64,000 bases of DNA from Flavobacterium paronense (GTDB lineage: Bacteria; Bacteroidota; Bacteroidia; Flavobacteriales; Flavobacteriaceae), in contig NZ_JAUFQN010000019.1 of the NCBI RefSeq assembly GCF_030409795.1, positions 434,001-498,000 on the forward strand, read 5' to 3'. Positions within the stretch are counted from its first letter, which is position 1, and each line of letters opens with the position of its first letter. The notes under the pieces were generated by a model. The model saw only the letters and a list, made by a program, of their open reading frames with translations, did no database searches and was not told the origin of the DNA. Both the position numbers and the translations under genes were made by a program. This document shows positions 22,201-30,403 of this stretch, in pieces.

Positions 22201-22766
22201 ACAGTCTATTAGCTTGTGATACAACCTCGGCTAGCTTTCAGGTGATACAATCAGGGCAGGCTGTTATACCGGTTGGTACTATAGGATATACGGTGACTAA
22301 TGCTTTTAGTGCTTCTCAAATTATTACCGTGTTAATCGATGGTTATGGCACGTATGAGTACAGTTTGGATGATGGACCAAGACAGGCGAGTAATGTGTTT
22401 GAGAATGTTAGTTTAGGCACACACATTATCCATGTTTGGGATACCGAAGGTGGTGTGGCTTATAGTTGTGAAGAGCTTATCATCAATGATGTGCAAATTA
22501 TAGATTACCCCCATTATTTCACTCCAAATGGCGATGGTATACACGATACCTGGAATATTGTTGGATTGGGTGGACAACCTAACGCTAGGATTTACATCTT
22601 TGACCGTTATGGCAAACTGTTGAAACAAATCAGTTCAACCGGACTAGGTTGGGATGGAACATTTAATGGTCATTTAATGCCATCGGATGACTATTGGTTT
22701 ACGGTTGATTATATTGAGAATCTGTCGGCTAAACAGTTTAAGGCGCACTTTACTTTGAAGCGGTAA
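16221..22766 (+). CDS. Giant T9SS type B repeat adhesin
   Basis: A 2181-aa secreted surface protein with signal peptide (FLNVVIAQQ). After an N-terminal lectin-like region, a CSNTP...FDLN unit lies near residues 193-283. Seven Ig-like repeats of about 85 aa follow at about 283-915 (core TISGTTTICSG, FTGTPNA, TYTVDSG). About ten repeats of 90-105 aa then run to about 1930 (core CDxxxDGxxxFDL, TYY, IYVRVxNxxTGCY). The C-terminus is a type B sorting domain (YFTPNGDGIHDTW, IYIFDRYGKLLK, LPSDDYWF-like). It lies 95 nt after the PorE-like gene. Acidic CDxxxDG loops suggest calcium binding, as inference. G+C rises noticeably in the second repeat block. Confidence 0.92.
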   Translation: MKNVLSLFFLLFFLNVVIAQQPNDCVNALTICGNGAFYSNASGGGNDDEINSCGGFENNSLWLEIHIAQGGTLGFNLIPDDPSVVVDYDFWVFGPNAVCGALGSPIRCATTNPLEAGMSNNFTGMNGSSLLTQTGPGSDGNGYVRWLTVSPGQSYYIAIDRPSGDGGFQIQWTGTANAGTGAFPTPPTANTIPDVLTCSNTPNIGIFDLNAERPLINADTTNNTITFHNSIADASDNVNSLPNIYANISNPETVYVRVTDNITGCFTLTNFDLVVNLVPNASVSISNASICEGDSITVTFTGTPNSTINYTVDSGPIQSAILNAAGIFSITESPTLNRTYTLTNVRIVDTSGNTVCSQVLNQSVSVTVNQLPVVTISGTTSICSGNSTVITFTGTPNAVVTYTVDSGPNQTIVLNSSGIATVTTPLLTANSIYNLVNVFSSGTPVCSQLQTGSATVTVSAIPTASIFGTTTICSGTSTIITFNGTPNATVTYTINGGANQTLLLNNSGNATLNTTNLTLNTVYALVSVAIGSCGQSQSGSAIITISTTPTATISGATTICSGTATVITFNGTPNATVTYTINGGSVQTILLDGTGVASFTTPPLTVTTTYDLISATSTGTPACNQSLLGSAIVNVTAIPIAAVSGLVTKCAGSTAVVIFNGTPNATITYNVNGGANQTIALDATGEALLTTPVLTTNLTYNLISVTTSVSPFCSRTLTTSGLVRVIPLPTATIAGSTSICSGNTAVITFTGTPNATVFYTVDGGPNQVAFLDGTGISSLSTPVLTVNSIYNLAFTSINTTISSSSSISCSSSSSGSAVVSVSALPTVFISGTTTICSGSTTVITFNGTPNAVVTYTVDSGVNQTIVLDGTGVATITTPTLTSSSIYSLVDVTSPGILVCSQSLTDSAIVTVNPLPSVTVAPTLFECSNGSSPTAEFDLTINEGTVTNGVTGLIVTYYNTLSAAQAGSPSIGSPSTYIGTDNEVVYIRVENSLTGCYSTTTQLLRVTQGPVAITPLPLHYCDPNNDGYGVFDLDSTSNEITGTPPGAPLPLGVSVTFHETPTDALLGANPKPSPYPNIFINTQTIYVRVFYTLTGCANYVQLQLIVDPTPVATEPDAYELCDYTGAVGYETFDLTTRIQEVLGSLNPLTHSVTFYTSQAAAELGTGNITNTTSYTNGIIDTETIYVRVEIIATGCYDIVPLQLIVNPLPQATQPNYPQYSLCDTTGLTGFETFDLASQIAPILLGQTGMDVTFYPSLLDAQNDTNVIINLQYTNVPVYVQTLGIRVTNRLTGCYVISTMDIRVEPLPTLIPPTQPYTVCDEDQDGYANFDLASLLPGLLNGIATYTLTIHETLPDANSGANPINTAVPYFSIDPFVQILFVRAQDNATGCYSILPIELNADPSPIAPINLNTITVCDQDSNPQDARTAIDLTQQTAAVLAQQTLAATNYTVTYYTTQLLAQGGAFPIIPATNYIGTNLDVIWVRVENNTTHCYNIGSFQLAINTPLLLTTPAPLSLCDDDANPNDQHHAFNLTVRDTQINQGTGYAVTYYPSLLDAQNNTNAISAANALAYINVPPAVQTLGVVVTTTVGCKSITTLDIRVLPIPTPNTNPRPLAPKCDDTNPGDMLELFDLTTNAAYIANGDPNVTLHYFLTQADAAVPQNEILTPTAALVGTNVWIRVENNRVDYLGNNCYVLVEQPLTVNPLPTVVQPLAPYRACDDNADGISVFDLTNPALATAILGATQTPTDFTISYYLTAAGANPLTNTGETPLPSSYTNVTPNAQNIYIRVVNNATGCVNTGTLPLAVEAYATATGPQLFNQCDSYADPYDGVELIDLTTYATAILNGQNPAVFILSYYTTQADAIAGTNALTLVQAQGYETDADTDTIWVKVENSSNLITPLCYAITTIDIKVERYPNPVINTDNGVNTICVDFNTNVVDRPLLLDSGMAIPGNYTFEWFEAGAPTTVIGTGATYMVDTAAAAGATRDYTVHVTSNSLLACDTTSASFQVIQSGQAVIPVGTIGYTVTNAFSASQIITVLIDGYGTYEYSLDDGPRQASNVFENVSLGTHIIHVWDTEGGVAYSCEELIINDVQIIDYPHYFTPNGDGIHDTWNIVGLGGQPNARIYIFDRYGKLLKQISSTGLGWDGTFNGHLMPSDDYWFTVDYIENLSAKQFKAHFTLKR

Positions 22767-22783
22767 GCTTCAGTTTTAAATAT

Positions 22784-22813
22784 AAAGCCCCGATTATAAG
22801 TCGGGGCTTTTTT
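22784..22813 (+). terminator. Strong rho-independent terminator of the T9SS operon
   Basis: A perfect 10-bp GC-rich stem (AAAGCCCCGA at 22784-22793, TCGGGGCTTT at 22801-22810) with a 7-nt loop and a T-run. It ends 47 nt after the adhesin stop and closes the block that begins at 5383. Confidence 0.93.
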
Positions 22814-22852
22814 ATGTCTTGAATACCTCTTTGAAGCTGCATAAACAGTAAT

Positions 22853-22963
22853 CAATTAATTCATACGTATGAGTCAATCAATTCATACGTACAAACCAAT
22901 CAATTCATGCTTACCAATCAATCAATTCATGCGTACAAACTGTTTGGCTTGTACGTATGAAAT
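22853..22963. repeat. Four 22-bp tandem repeats plus an inverted fifth copy
   Basis: Four adjacent 22-nt units occupy 22853-22874, 22875-22896, 22897-22918 and 22919-22940, with a core like CAATCAATTCATACGTACAA. The first unit is the most diverged. At 22942-22963 a fifth copy lies in the opposite orientation (GTTTGGCTTGTACGTATGAA), so an outward transcript could fold back on unit four. There are no unique spacers, which excludes a CRISPR array. The function is unknown. Confidence 0.85.
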
Positions 22964-22997
22964 TTGTTAGTGCTGAAAAGGAAGACATAAGTCCCAA

Positions 22998-23060
22998 TAG
23001 CCCCGATAGGAGCTAGCTACCCTGCCTGCCGGCAGGCATGTAGCGCGGATAGCGGGAGCA
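22998..23060. repeat. REP-like palindromic intergenic element
   Basis: A long imperfect hairpin centred on the perfect palindrome TGCCTGCCGGCAGGCA (23023-23038). It is flanked by GCTAC/GTAGC and an outer CCCG/CGGG pair (AGCCCCGATAGGAGC on the left, GATAGCGGGAGC on the right). It is far more GC-rich than the surroundings. This layout (CCCCGATAG ... GATAGCGGGAGC) recalls a dispersed intergenic repeat I know from Flavobacteriia genomes; that identification rests on memory. The stretch 23061-23198 that follows shows nothing I can name. Confidence 0.65.
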
Positions 23061-23198
23061 GTGGTGTAAAGAATTACCTGTATTCTGCTTCTTTATAAAA
23101 AAAATACTTTCTAAATTCTGTCATTTTGAAAGGAACATGAAAATATAATAGGATATAAATAATTATATTTCAGAAATATTAATCAAACACTTTTACTT

Positions 23199-26100
23199 AT
23201 GTCTTTAAACTACTTTTTAAAACATCTTTCAAGTTATGGTAGCCTTTTAACAAATAACACAAAGAACAGGGAATTGTCTCTAAAAGGATTCTCGTTTATT
23301 GTGATGTTATTCGTGATGACCAGTATGCAATCGCAAACTACCTTTACCTCTGTTCAATCTGGTGATTACACAGATCCTGCAACTTGGGGTACGGCAAATG
23401 CACCAACATCTGATGATCATGTTATAATTAGTTCTGGGAACGTAGTTACTCTCAATGATTTATTAACTGCCAGAAATGTAACTATTGATGGTTCTTTAGA
23501 AAGTACAGAAGCTTCCATTGAATTTGTTGTAACAGGAAATCTAACCGTTACTCTTGGAGGGTTATTTAAAGGGATTTATTTTTACACTACTACTTGGGGT
23601 GGTTATAACAAAGGCATTCAACTTTCGGTTGCCGGTAATATTACAAATAACGGTAGAATTGATTTGTCAGAAGGTTCAAGTTATGACCCGGAAGGTGTTT
23701 TGAACTTAAACGGAACAGCAGTACAAACGGTAACTGGTTTGGGTACTTTTGGCGGAACTATATATAGCACAGATAATAGTAATACAGGAGGCGTTATAAA
23801 TCAGTTGATTATTAACAACTCGAGTAGTGCTACTCCGAATATAGTTTGGGGTTTTGACAATGTTAAAATCAGAAGCGGAATAACTCTTACGAGTGCCAAA
23901 ATAGATTTAGGTACAAACAAAATTACTATAGGCAATTATGGTAGTGCCACAATTAATTGCCCTGCCGGTAATGGTTTTTTGAGCGGAACAATTGGGAGAT
24001 GGTACGGCGCTTATGATACTTTTGCTCCTTTATCGCCGGGTTCTGATTACAGCAATAACAATGCATTATTTCCTTTCATTAGTGCTGATGGTAAGAGTAG
24101 ATCTGCATTTATCACAAGACCTAATGACACGACTAATTCGGCAGTATCGGGAGAACTTTCAGTAAGTTATTTTGATGCTTCGGCTGTTTCTAATGGGTTC
24201 TCAATTGTAGACGGAACCTATACCGTAACAGATATATATGAAGGCGCTTGGTCTATTGATAAAGATGCAACTTATGTATTTCCACTAGGAAATCATTCTG
24301 TAGCTTTTTCAGCAGAGGAAGCTTATTTAATCAAAAATGGAAATTCAAGAATTATTAAGGCAGATGGCACTACGGTTGGAGTTCATCAAACGGGAACCAC
24401 TACACCTTTTGCTCAAAGAATTGGACTTTCCGATACTGATTTAAGTAATGCTTTCCTTGTTGGATATAATGCAACTTTAGACACGCCTGTGACTTCGGTT
24501 CAATCGGGTAATTGGAATGCTGCTTCAACATGGAGTAGTAATTCAGTTCCGTCTTGTTCTGATACGGTAACATTACTTACAGGGCATACAGTAACTGTGA
24601 ATTCTGTTAGCTCTGTTGCTGGGGTAAATATTAATGCTGGAGCAACTTTAATTAACGACTCTTCTAGTTTGACAGTTGGTTGTACAAATAACAACGCTAG
24701 TTTTTCTAACAAAGGGACTTTTACTATTAATGCAGGTTCGCTTATTGTTAACGGTAATGTTTCCCATGCCAATGGAAGCACCTTTAACCAAATTGGTGGC
24801 GATATTATTGTAGACGGAAATAATAACGGAGATGCGGCTACGAGTATTGACCAAACGTTATTCAAAATTGGGAACGCTTCTTTGAATTTGACCGGAGGAA
24901 AAATAACTATAGTTGATCCACCTGTTGTTAGTGCTAGTTTAGTAACAAGTCATACAATTACAAGTATAGTTCCGTGTACTGGTTTTTTCTGTTGGAACCC
25001 AACGGACACCTATTTAGATTCAATAGATGATTTGGCCATTGGTCAAGTTATCGTTGGTAGTGGTATTCCGGCTGGTACAACAATAACTAGTATAAATTTT
25101 GATGGTTCTATAGATACAAGTCCTAGTTTACCTGCTACAGGATTGAGTTTACCCTTAACGGTGTCATTTTATAATGTAGGTAATTCGGTTTCAGCATTTG
25201 TTTATGATTCAAGTACTAATTATGCTGTGGGTTCCGGTCATACTTTACAAATAGGAGATGGAATATCAACACAGAAAAGTACGGTAACCACCAATGGTTA
25301 TAATTGTAATTTTAGAGCTGCAGACGGAACATTATCTTTGAATAATTTAATTGTGGATGCTTTAGATGCGACCAATAGATTTGTTAATTTAGATAATAAT
25401 AACGCCAATTCCAGTATAGTTGTGATGAATGTTCAAAATGATTTTACCATTACACATGGAAAAGTAAAAGGGGCAGGAGTTGATACTTATTATGGAGGAA
25501 ACGTTGTTAACAATGGCGAATTAAACATGTATAATACAACGTTTTTTGGAAATTATATAGATGGTTCTTATACTGCAACATCCAACTCACAAACAATATC
25601 AGGTACCGGAACCTTTAATGCACAAACTGATGTAGCACTTAATACGGCTGCAAATACGGGTTCAGTAAGTCAATTAAAAGTGAATAACACGAGTACGGCT
25701 GGAGTAACATTTACGGTTCCTTTTAATGTAGTTAGTGGATTAGTAATGACGGATGGAATTATTCATACATCAGCTACGAGTTTATTGAAAGTTGGTGCTC
25801 CTGCCATGTCTTATACATCCTCTGTTACCGGAAATTTCGGAGCCAATTGTTATGTCGATGGTCCATTTGCCAAAGATATTGGTGGTGGTCAAAATGCAAT
25901 TGATCTTACAAATGGTTCGGGTTTTATAGATAAATTCTTTTTCCCGGTTGGAAAATCATCGTATGCTCCGATTTGGGTTGCCATTACTACTCCAACAGGA
26001 GGTTTTGGAAGCCCGGGTGCCAACATAAGAGCTGAGGCTTTTGAAACAAATGCGGGTACACCATCAGCCAATATTGCTCATTTGAATCAAAACAGATGGG

Positions 26101-27611
26101 AAGTTTCTAAAACAGCAGGAACGGTTATAGATTTTAATATTAAAGTTGCTGTTGATGCTGTAGTTGATGACAGTTATATTATTGTGCAGGCGCCAACTGC
26201 TGCCGGAGTTTATGATAATGATTTTGGAATAACAGCAACCTATACCACAGGCACTCCTAATACCTTAACTTCTACAAGTGCTCCGTTACCGTTTTCCAGT
26301 TTTAAAGGGTTCTTTTCTACAGCAAGGCAAGCAGAATGTTCGGCTGTAACTCCGGGTAATACTGTGGCTTCTGAAACTGCTATTTGCGGAGGAAAATCGG
26401 TTACTTTAAGTTTGGAAAACGTAATCATTGGTGAAGGTATAAGTTATCAATGGCAAAGTTCAACAAATGGATCGAGCTATGCTGATATAACTGGTGCTGT
26501 TTCTCCAACTAGTTCTGTTGCACCTTTAGAAAACACGTACTATCGTTGTAATGTAACTTGTTCTTTTAGTACAACAACAGTGGCTTCAACGCCAATCCAA
26601 ATTACTTTAAACAATACCATAATTGCTACAACTCCAGCAACAATTTGTCAACCAACTGATACGGCTACTTTGTTAGCAACGTCCTCATCGGGTGATGTTA
26701 AATGGTATGACGCACAAACTGGTGGTACAACATTAGGTACTGGAAATTCATTTACAACACCAGTAATTACAGCCACAACCACTTTCTATGCAGGAACAGA
26801 AACTACTGCGAGTGGTACTGCAGGCCTAATCTACACTAACGATGGCTATGGAACAGGAGGAACTAATAAAGGGTTGGTATTTAATTTATCTAATTCAATT
26901 GTTCTGAATTCGGTTAAAGTTTATCCACAACAAAATCCGGGAGGAACAGGACCATTACCTATCACAGTTAGAGTATTGCAAAATGGCGTTCAAGTACCAG
27001 GAACTGTTGATGTAACTTTCACACCAGACACTTTTTCTGATTATTCACCAACTACCACTGCGCAAACAGTTACACTTAATTATACATTAGCAGCTGGAAA
27101 TAATTATTCACTTGAAGTTATTGATGGTATAACCTATGATAACGCTTTAGCTTATTTGAGTCCGTTTCCAAGTCCATTCCCAGTTACTAATGGTTCGGTG
27201 TCAATAGTTGGTGGTATCGATAGCGGTTATGTTGATACTTACAGCTATTACTTCTTCTTTGATTGGGATATTACTGAGGTATGTTCTTCAGCAAGAGTAG
27301 CGGTTACAGCAACTGTGCAAACTGCCCTAGAATGTGGTTTAGGGAATCCTTCTGTTGCAGAATCATTAGCAAATGTTGTTGCTTATCCAAATCCATTTGG
27401 AGATACATTTAAATTGGCAATTCAAACAAATATTACTGCTGATGTTGATGTTAAAGTGTATGATATGCTTGGTAGATTACTAGAGCATAAAGTGAGTAGT
27501 TTTGACAAAATATCTCAAATGGAAATAGGTAGCGGTTATCCTTCCGGAGTTTATAATGTAGTTGTAACGCAAGACAATAAAACCAAAGCACTTCATGTTA
27601 TAAAAAGATAA
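23199..27611 (+). CDS. Large T9SS type A cargo protein with G8/beta-helix-like repeats
   Basis: A 1470-aa secreted protein. The leader is unusually long, with the hydrophobic stretch KGFSFIVMLFVM and a likely cleavage after MQSQ near residue 47. Two G8-like openings are visible: SVQSGDYTDPATWG near residue 51 and SVQSGNWNAASTWSS near residue 430. Each is followed by beta-helix-like repeats such as GNLTVTLGG and GNVSHANGS. An Ig-like region and a jelly-roll-like region follow. The C-terminus is a type A sorting tail (VVAYPNPFGDTFKL, KVYDMLGRLLE, PSGVYNVVV, ending VIKR). It has its own terminators and is separated from the type B block by a terminator and repeats. Surface adhesion or polysaccharide binding is a guess. 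Confidence 0.88.
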   Translation: MSLNYFLKHLSSYGSLLTNNTKNRELSLKGFSFIVMLFVMTSMQSQTTFTSVQSGDYTDPATWGTANAPTSDDHVIISSGNVVTLNDLLTARNVTIDGSLESTEASIEFVVTGNLTVTLGGLFKGIYFYTTTWGGYNKGIQLSVAGNITNNGRIDLSEGSSYDPEGVLNLNGTAVQTVTGLGTFGGTIYSTDNSNTGGVINQLIINNSSSATPNIVWGFDNVKIRSGITLTSAKIDLGTNKITIGNYGSATINCPAGNGFLSGTIGRWYGAYDTFAPLSPGSDYSNNNALFPFISADGKSRSAFITRPNDTTNSAVSGELSVSYFDASAVSNGFSIVDGTYTVTDIYEGAWSIDKDATYVFPLGNHSVAFSAEEAYLIKNGNSRIIKADGTTVGVHQTGTTTPFAQRIGLSDTDLSNAFLVGYNATLDTPVTSVQSGNWNAASTWSSNSVPSCSDTVTLLTGHTVTVNSVSSVAGVNINAGATLINDSSSLTVGCTNNNASFSNKGTFTINAGSLIVNGNVSHANGSTFNQIGGDIIVDGNNNGDAATSIDQTLFKIGNASLNLTGGKITIVDPPVVSASLVTSHTITSIVPCTGFFCWNPTDTYLDSIDDLAIGQVIVGSGIPAGTTITSINFDGSIDTSPSLPATGLSLPLTVSFYNVGNSVSAFVYDSSTNYAVGSGHTLQIGDGISTQKSTVTTNGYNCNFRAADGTLSLNNLIVDALDATNRFVNLDNNNANSSIVVMNVQNDFTITHGKVKGAGVDTYYGGNVVNNGELNMYNTTFFGNYIDGSYTATSNSQTISGTGTFNAQTDVALNTAANTGSVSQLKVNNTSTAGVTFTVPFNVVSGLVMTDGIIHTSATSLLKVGAPAMSYTSSVTGNFGANCYVDGPFAKDIGGGQNAIDLTNGSGFIDKFFFPVGKSSYAPIWVAITTPTGGFGSPGANIRAEAFETNAGTPSANIAHLNQNRWEVSKTAGTVIDFNIKVAVDAVVDDSYIIVQAPTAAGVYDNDFGITATYTTGTPNTLTSTSAPLPFSSFKGFFSTARQAECSAVTPGNTVASETAICGGKSVTLSLENVIIGEGISYQWQSSTNGSSYADITGAVSPTSSVAPLENTYYRCNVTCSFSTTTVASTPIQITLNNTIIATTPATICQPTDTATLLATSSSGDVKWYDAQTGGTTLGTGNSFTTPVITATTTFYAGTETTASGTAGLIYTNDGYGTGGTNKGLVFNLSNSIVLNSVKVYPQQNPGGTGPLPITVRVLQNGVQVPGTVDVTFTPDTFSDYSPTTTAQTVTLNYTLAAGNNYSLEVIDGITYDNALAYLSPFPSPFPVTNGSVSIVGGIDSGYVDTYSYYFFFDWDITEVCSSARVAVTATVQTALECGLGNPSVAESLANVVAYPNPFGDTFKLAIQTNITADVDVKVYDMLGRLLEHKVSSFDKISQMEIGSGYPSGVYNVVVTQDNKTKALHVIKR

Positions 27612-27629
27612 CAATAAAATAGTTTGAAT

Positions 27630-27661
27630 AAAAAACGGTTGCAATTTGTAGCCGTTTTTTT
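27630..27661 (+). terminator. Rho-independent terminator after the type A cargo gene
   Basis: A hairpin with arms AAAACGGTTGC (27632-27642) and GTAGCCGTTTT (27648-27658), including two G-T pairs, followed by T-rich sequence. It lies 18 nt after the stop codon. Confidence 0.85.
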
Positions 27662-27696
27662 ATTTATAATAAGTTGGGAATTACAACCATCCAAAC

Positions 27697-27731
27697 AAAA
27701 AAGCAAGCTATTTATTTAGTTTGCTTTTTTT
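27697..27731 (+). terminator. Second hairpin terminator
   Basis: An AAAAAAGCAAGC arm and a GTTTGCTTTTTT arm around a 10-nt AT-rich loop, ending in a T-run. It insulates the nos promoter region from the upstream gene and could also work on the opposite strand. Confidence 0.75.
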
Positions 27732-27836
27732 ATGAATTACAGCTGCTTGTTTCTCAAAAGAAATAGTGCAAATCTTAATCGGAATAAATTAATTTTTAAA
27801 GTGTATTAATGCCCTTAATTATCTTTTTGGGCAAGT

Positions 27837-27880
27837 ATGATTGCAATCATAATTTATAGATTGTTTTATATAGAAATTTG
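27837..27880 (+). promoter_or_regulatory. Fnr-type operator and promoter of the nos operon
   Basis: The perfect 14-bp palindrome ATGATTGCAATCAT (27837-27850) differs from the FNR consensus TTGAT-N4-ATCAA only in the outermost base of each arm. A -7-like GAAATTTG lies at 27873-27880 (consensus TA-N2-TTTG), about 30 bp from the operator centre. That places the operator near -41, the activating position for Crp/Fnr proteins. Matching boxes lie upstream of the fasciclin gene and of the crp gene at 36500-37090. Confidence 0.75.
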
Positions 27881-27906
27881 TTCGAGATAATTTAAACTTA
27901 AACATT

Positions 27907-28386
27907 ATGAACAAAATAGCATTAGTATTTGTAGCAACATTATTATTCATTTCTTGTGGTAAAAAGGAAAGTAGCGACAGTGATTTTTCAAAGCCAACAA
28001 GTGTTGATGAAACTTCTCTTCCAAAAGATCCGGCATCTTATGATCCTAAACGTGGAGAGGGAAAATTTGACAAAGTAGAGCTAGGCGCCACTTTAGATCA
28101 AGCAATGGCTACAGAAGGACAAAAAATTGCGGAAGTTAAATGTACTTCTTGCCACAAAGCAACAGATGAAAAACTAGTAGGGCCAGGATGGAAAGGTGTT
28201 ACCTCGCGTCATGAACCACAATGGATTATGAACTTTATTACCAATCCGGACCCAATGATTACTAAAGACCCAAAAATGCAAGCCCAATTAGAAATTTGTC
28301 TTGTTCGTATGCCAAACCAAGGATTGAACGATACAGAAGCAAGAAGCGTATTAGAATACATGCGTAAAAATGACGGAGTAAAATAA
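27907..28386 (+). CDS. Monohaem cytochrome c lipoprotein of the nos operon
   Basis: A 159-aa periplasmic c-type cytochrome. The signal peptide ends in a lipobox-like LLFISC with Cys17, so it is probably membrane anchored. Haem is bound at CTSCH (residues 79-83), and Met135 in RMPNQ is the likely sixth ligand. It opens the nos operon, directly behind the Fnr-type promoter and 26 nt before nosZ. The natural inference is that it passes electrons to NosZ. Small cytochromes in this position are common in clade II nos clusters. Confidence 0.92.
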   Translation: MNKIALVFVATLLFISCGKKESSDSDFSKPTSVDETSLPKDPASYDPKRGEGKFDKVELGATLDQAMATEGQKIAEVKCTSCHKATDEKLVGPGWKGVTSRHEPQWIMNFITNPDPMITKDPKMQAQLEICLVRMPNQGLNDTEARSVLEYMRKNDGVK

Positions 28387-28412
28387 ACCAAGCTTATTAA
28401 ACTAAATAAATC

Positions 28413-30395
28413 ATGAATAAAAATAAATTATATAAAGCAATTTTTGCTATCGTATTAGGAAGTGCTTTGTTCACTTCTTGTAAACCAAAAAATTCTGGTG
28501 ATGCCGTGTCGGGTGATGCTGCTCAAAAAGCGTATGTTGCACCCGGAAAATATGATGAGTTCTATAACTTCGTTTCCGGAGGTTTTAGCGGTCAGATGAG
28601 TGTATACGGACTTCCAAGCGGAAGACTGTTTAGAGTTATTCCGGTGTTTTCTGTTGACCCTGAAAAAGGATACGGTTACAACGAAGAAACCAAACCAATG
28701 TTAAATACCTCTCACGGATTTGTGCCTTGGGACGATTTGCATCATACCGAAATGTCACAAACCAATGGTGAAGTTGATGGTCGTTGGGTTTTTGGCAATG
28801 CCAATAATACTCCGCGTATTGCCCGTATCGATTTAAAAACTTTTACAACCAAAGAAATTATTGAGTTGCCTAATAGTGCTGGTAATCACTCTTCTCCTTT
28901 TATTACAGAAAATACAGAATATGTGGTAGCAGGAACTCGTTTTAGTGTTCCGCCAGACAATTCTAATGGAGATGTTCCGATTAATACTTACAAACAGAAC
29001 TTTAAAGGACATTTGAGTTTTGTAAAAGTTGGGAAAGAAGGTCAGATGGATATCGCTTTCCAGATTCAATGCCCTGGTGTAAATTTTGATTTATCTCATG
29101 CTGGTAAAGGAAAATCGCATGGTTGGTTCTTCTTCTCTTGCTATAATACAGAACAAGCCAACACCTTGTTAGAAGTAAATGCTTCTCAAAAAGATAAAGA
29201 TTTTATCATGGCAGTAAACTGGAAAAAAGCGGAAGAATATATCAAAGCCGGAAAAGGAAAACACACACCAACCAGATATGCTCACAATGTTTATAACGAA
29301 AGCACTCATACAGCAACTTCTGAAATCAAAACAGATGTTTTAATTCTGGATTCAAAAGAGTTGAAAGATATTTGCTATATGATTCCTTGTCCAAAATCTC
29401 CACACGGTTGCGATGTTGACCCAACTGGAGAATACATTGTAGGTTCAGGAAAATTGGCGGCTTTAATTCCCGTATTCAGTTTTGATAAGATACAGAATGC
29501 TATCAAAAACAAACAATTTGACGGAGAGTTTGATGGCATTCCGGTGATAAAATACGAAGCTGCACTTCATGGTGAAGTTCAAAAACCAGGTTTAGGACCA
29601 CTTCACACTGAGTTTGACGGAAAAGGAAATGCTTATACAACATTCTTCGTTTCTTCTGAAGTAGTAAAATGGGATATTAAATCGTTAAAAGTTTTAGACA
29701 GAATAGCTACTTATTATTCTGTTGGACACCTTTGTATTCCGGGTGGTGATAGTAGAAAACCATTTGGTAAATATTTGATTGCTTACAATAAAATTACTAA
29801 AGACAGATACTTGCCAACAGGTCCTGAGTTAGCTCAATCAGCTCAAATTTATGATATCAGTGGCGATAAAATGCAGCTCATATTAGATTTTCCAACTATT
29901 GGAGAACCACACTATGCCCAAGCTGCACCAGCTGATTTAATCCGCAATAATGGGCAATTGAAATTCTACAAATTAGATGACAATAAACATCCATTTGTAA
30001 CCAAAGGCGAGAAAGAAACCAAAGTAGTAAGAAACGGCAAAAGAGTTGATATTTCTATGACTTGTATTCGTTCTCACTTCGCACCGGATAATATTGAAGG
30101 AATAAAAATGGGCGATGAAGTTTATTTCCACATCACGAACCTTGAACAAGACTGGGATGTACCTCACGGGTTTGCCATCAAAGGGGCAAGTAATGCCGAA
30201 TTATTAATAATGCCAGGCGAAACAGCTACCTTAAAATGGACACCTGATAGAGTAGGAATCTCTCCTTTTTATTGCACCGATTTTTGTAGTGCGCTTCACC
30301 AGGAAATGCAAGGATATATCAGAGTATCTCCGGCAGGAAGTAGTGTTCCTATATCGTTTAGTCTAGGGACAAACTTACCAGCGGCGACAAAATAA
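28413..30395 (+). CDS. nosZ: Nitrous oxide reductase, clade II (Sec-type)
   Basis: A 660-aa periplasmic copper enzyme that reduces N2O to N2. It has a Sec-type leader with a lipobox-like LFTSC (Cys23) and no twin-arginine motif, which marks clade II. Candidate CuZ histidines are seen in DDLHHTEMS, FDLSHAGKG, CPKSPHGCD, GPLHTEFDG, SVGHLC and GEPHYAQ. The CuA site near the C-terminus is Cys621-x3-Cys625-x3-His629-x2-Met632 (CTDFCSALHQEM), with another ligand in DVPHGF. Length and motif order are complete, so the enzyme should be functional. A terminator directly downstream separates it from its maturation genes. Confidence 0.98.
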   Translation: MNKNKLYKAIFAIVLGSALFTSCKPKNSGDAVSGDAAQKAYVAPGKYDEFYNFVSGGFSGQMSVYGLPSGRLFRVIPVFSVDPEKGYGYNEETKPMLNTSHGFVPWDDLHHTEMSQTNGEVDGRWVFGNANNTPRIARIDLKTFTTKEIIELPNSAGNHSSPFITENTEYVVAGTRFSVPPDNSNGDVPINTYKQNFKGHLSFVKVGKEGQMDIAFQIQCPGVNFDLSHAGKGKSHGWFFFSCYNTEQANTLLEVNASQKDKDFIMAVNWKKAEEYIKAGKGKHTPTRYAHNVYNESTHTATSEIKTDVLILDSKELKDICYMIPCPKSPHGCDVDPTGEYIVGSGKLAALIPVFSFDKIQNAIKNKQFDGEFDGIPVIKYEAALHGEVQKPGLGPLHTEFDGKGNAYTTFFVSSEVVKWDIKSLKVLDRIATYYSVGHLCIPGGDSRKPFGKYLIAYNKITKDRYLPTGPELAQSAQIYDISGDKMQLILDFPTIGEPHYAQAAPADLIRNNGQLKFYKLDDNKHPFVTKGEKETKVVRNGKRVDISMTCIRSHFAPDNIEGIKMGDEVYFHITNLEQDWDVPHGFAIKGASNAELLIMPGETATLKWTPDRVGISPFYCTDFCSALHQEMQGYIRVSPAGSSVPISFSLGTNLPAATK

Positions 30396-30403
30396 ATTTA
30401 ACC

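Noticed and set aside
22853..22940. Possible CRISPR array from short repeats
   Set aside because: The 22-nt units are directly adjacent with no unique spacers and no cas genes are nearby.
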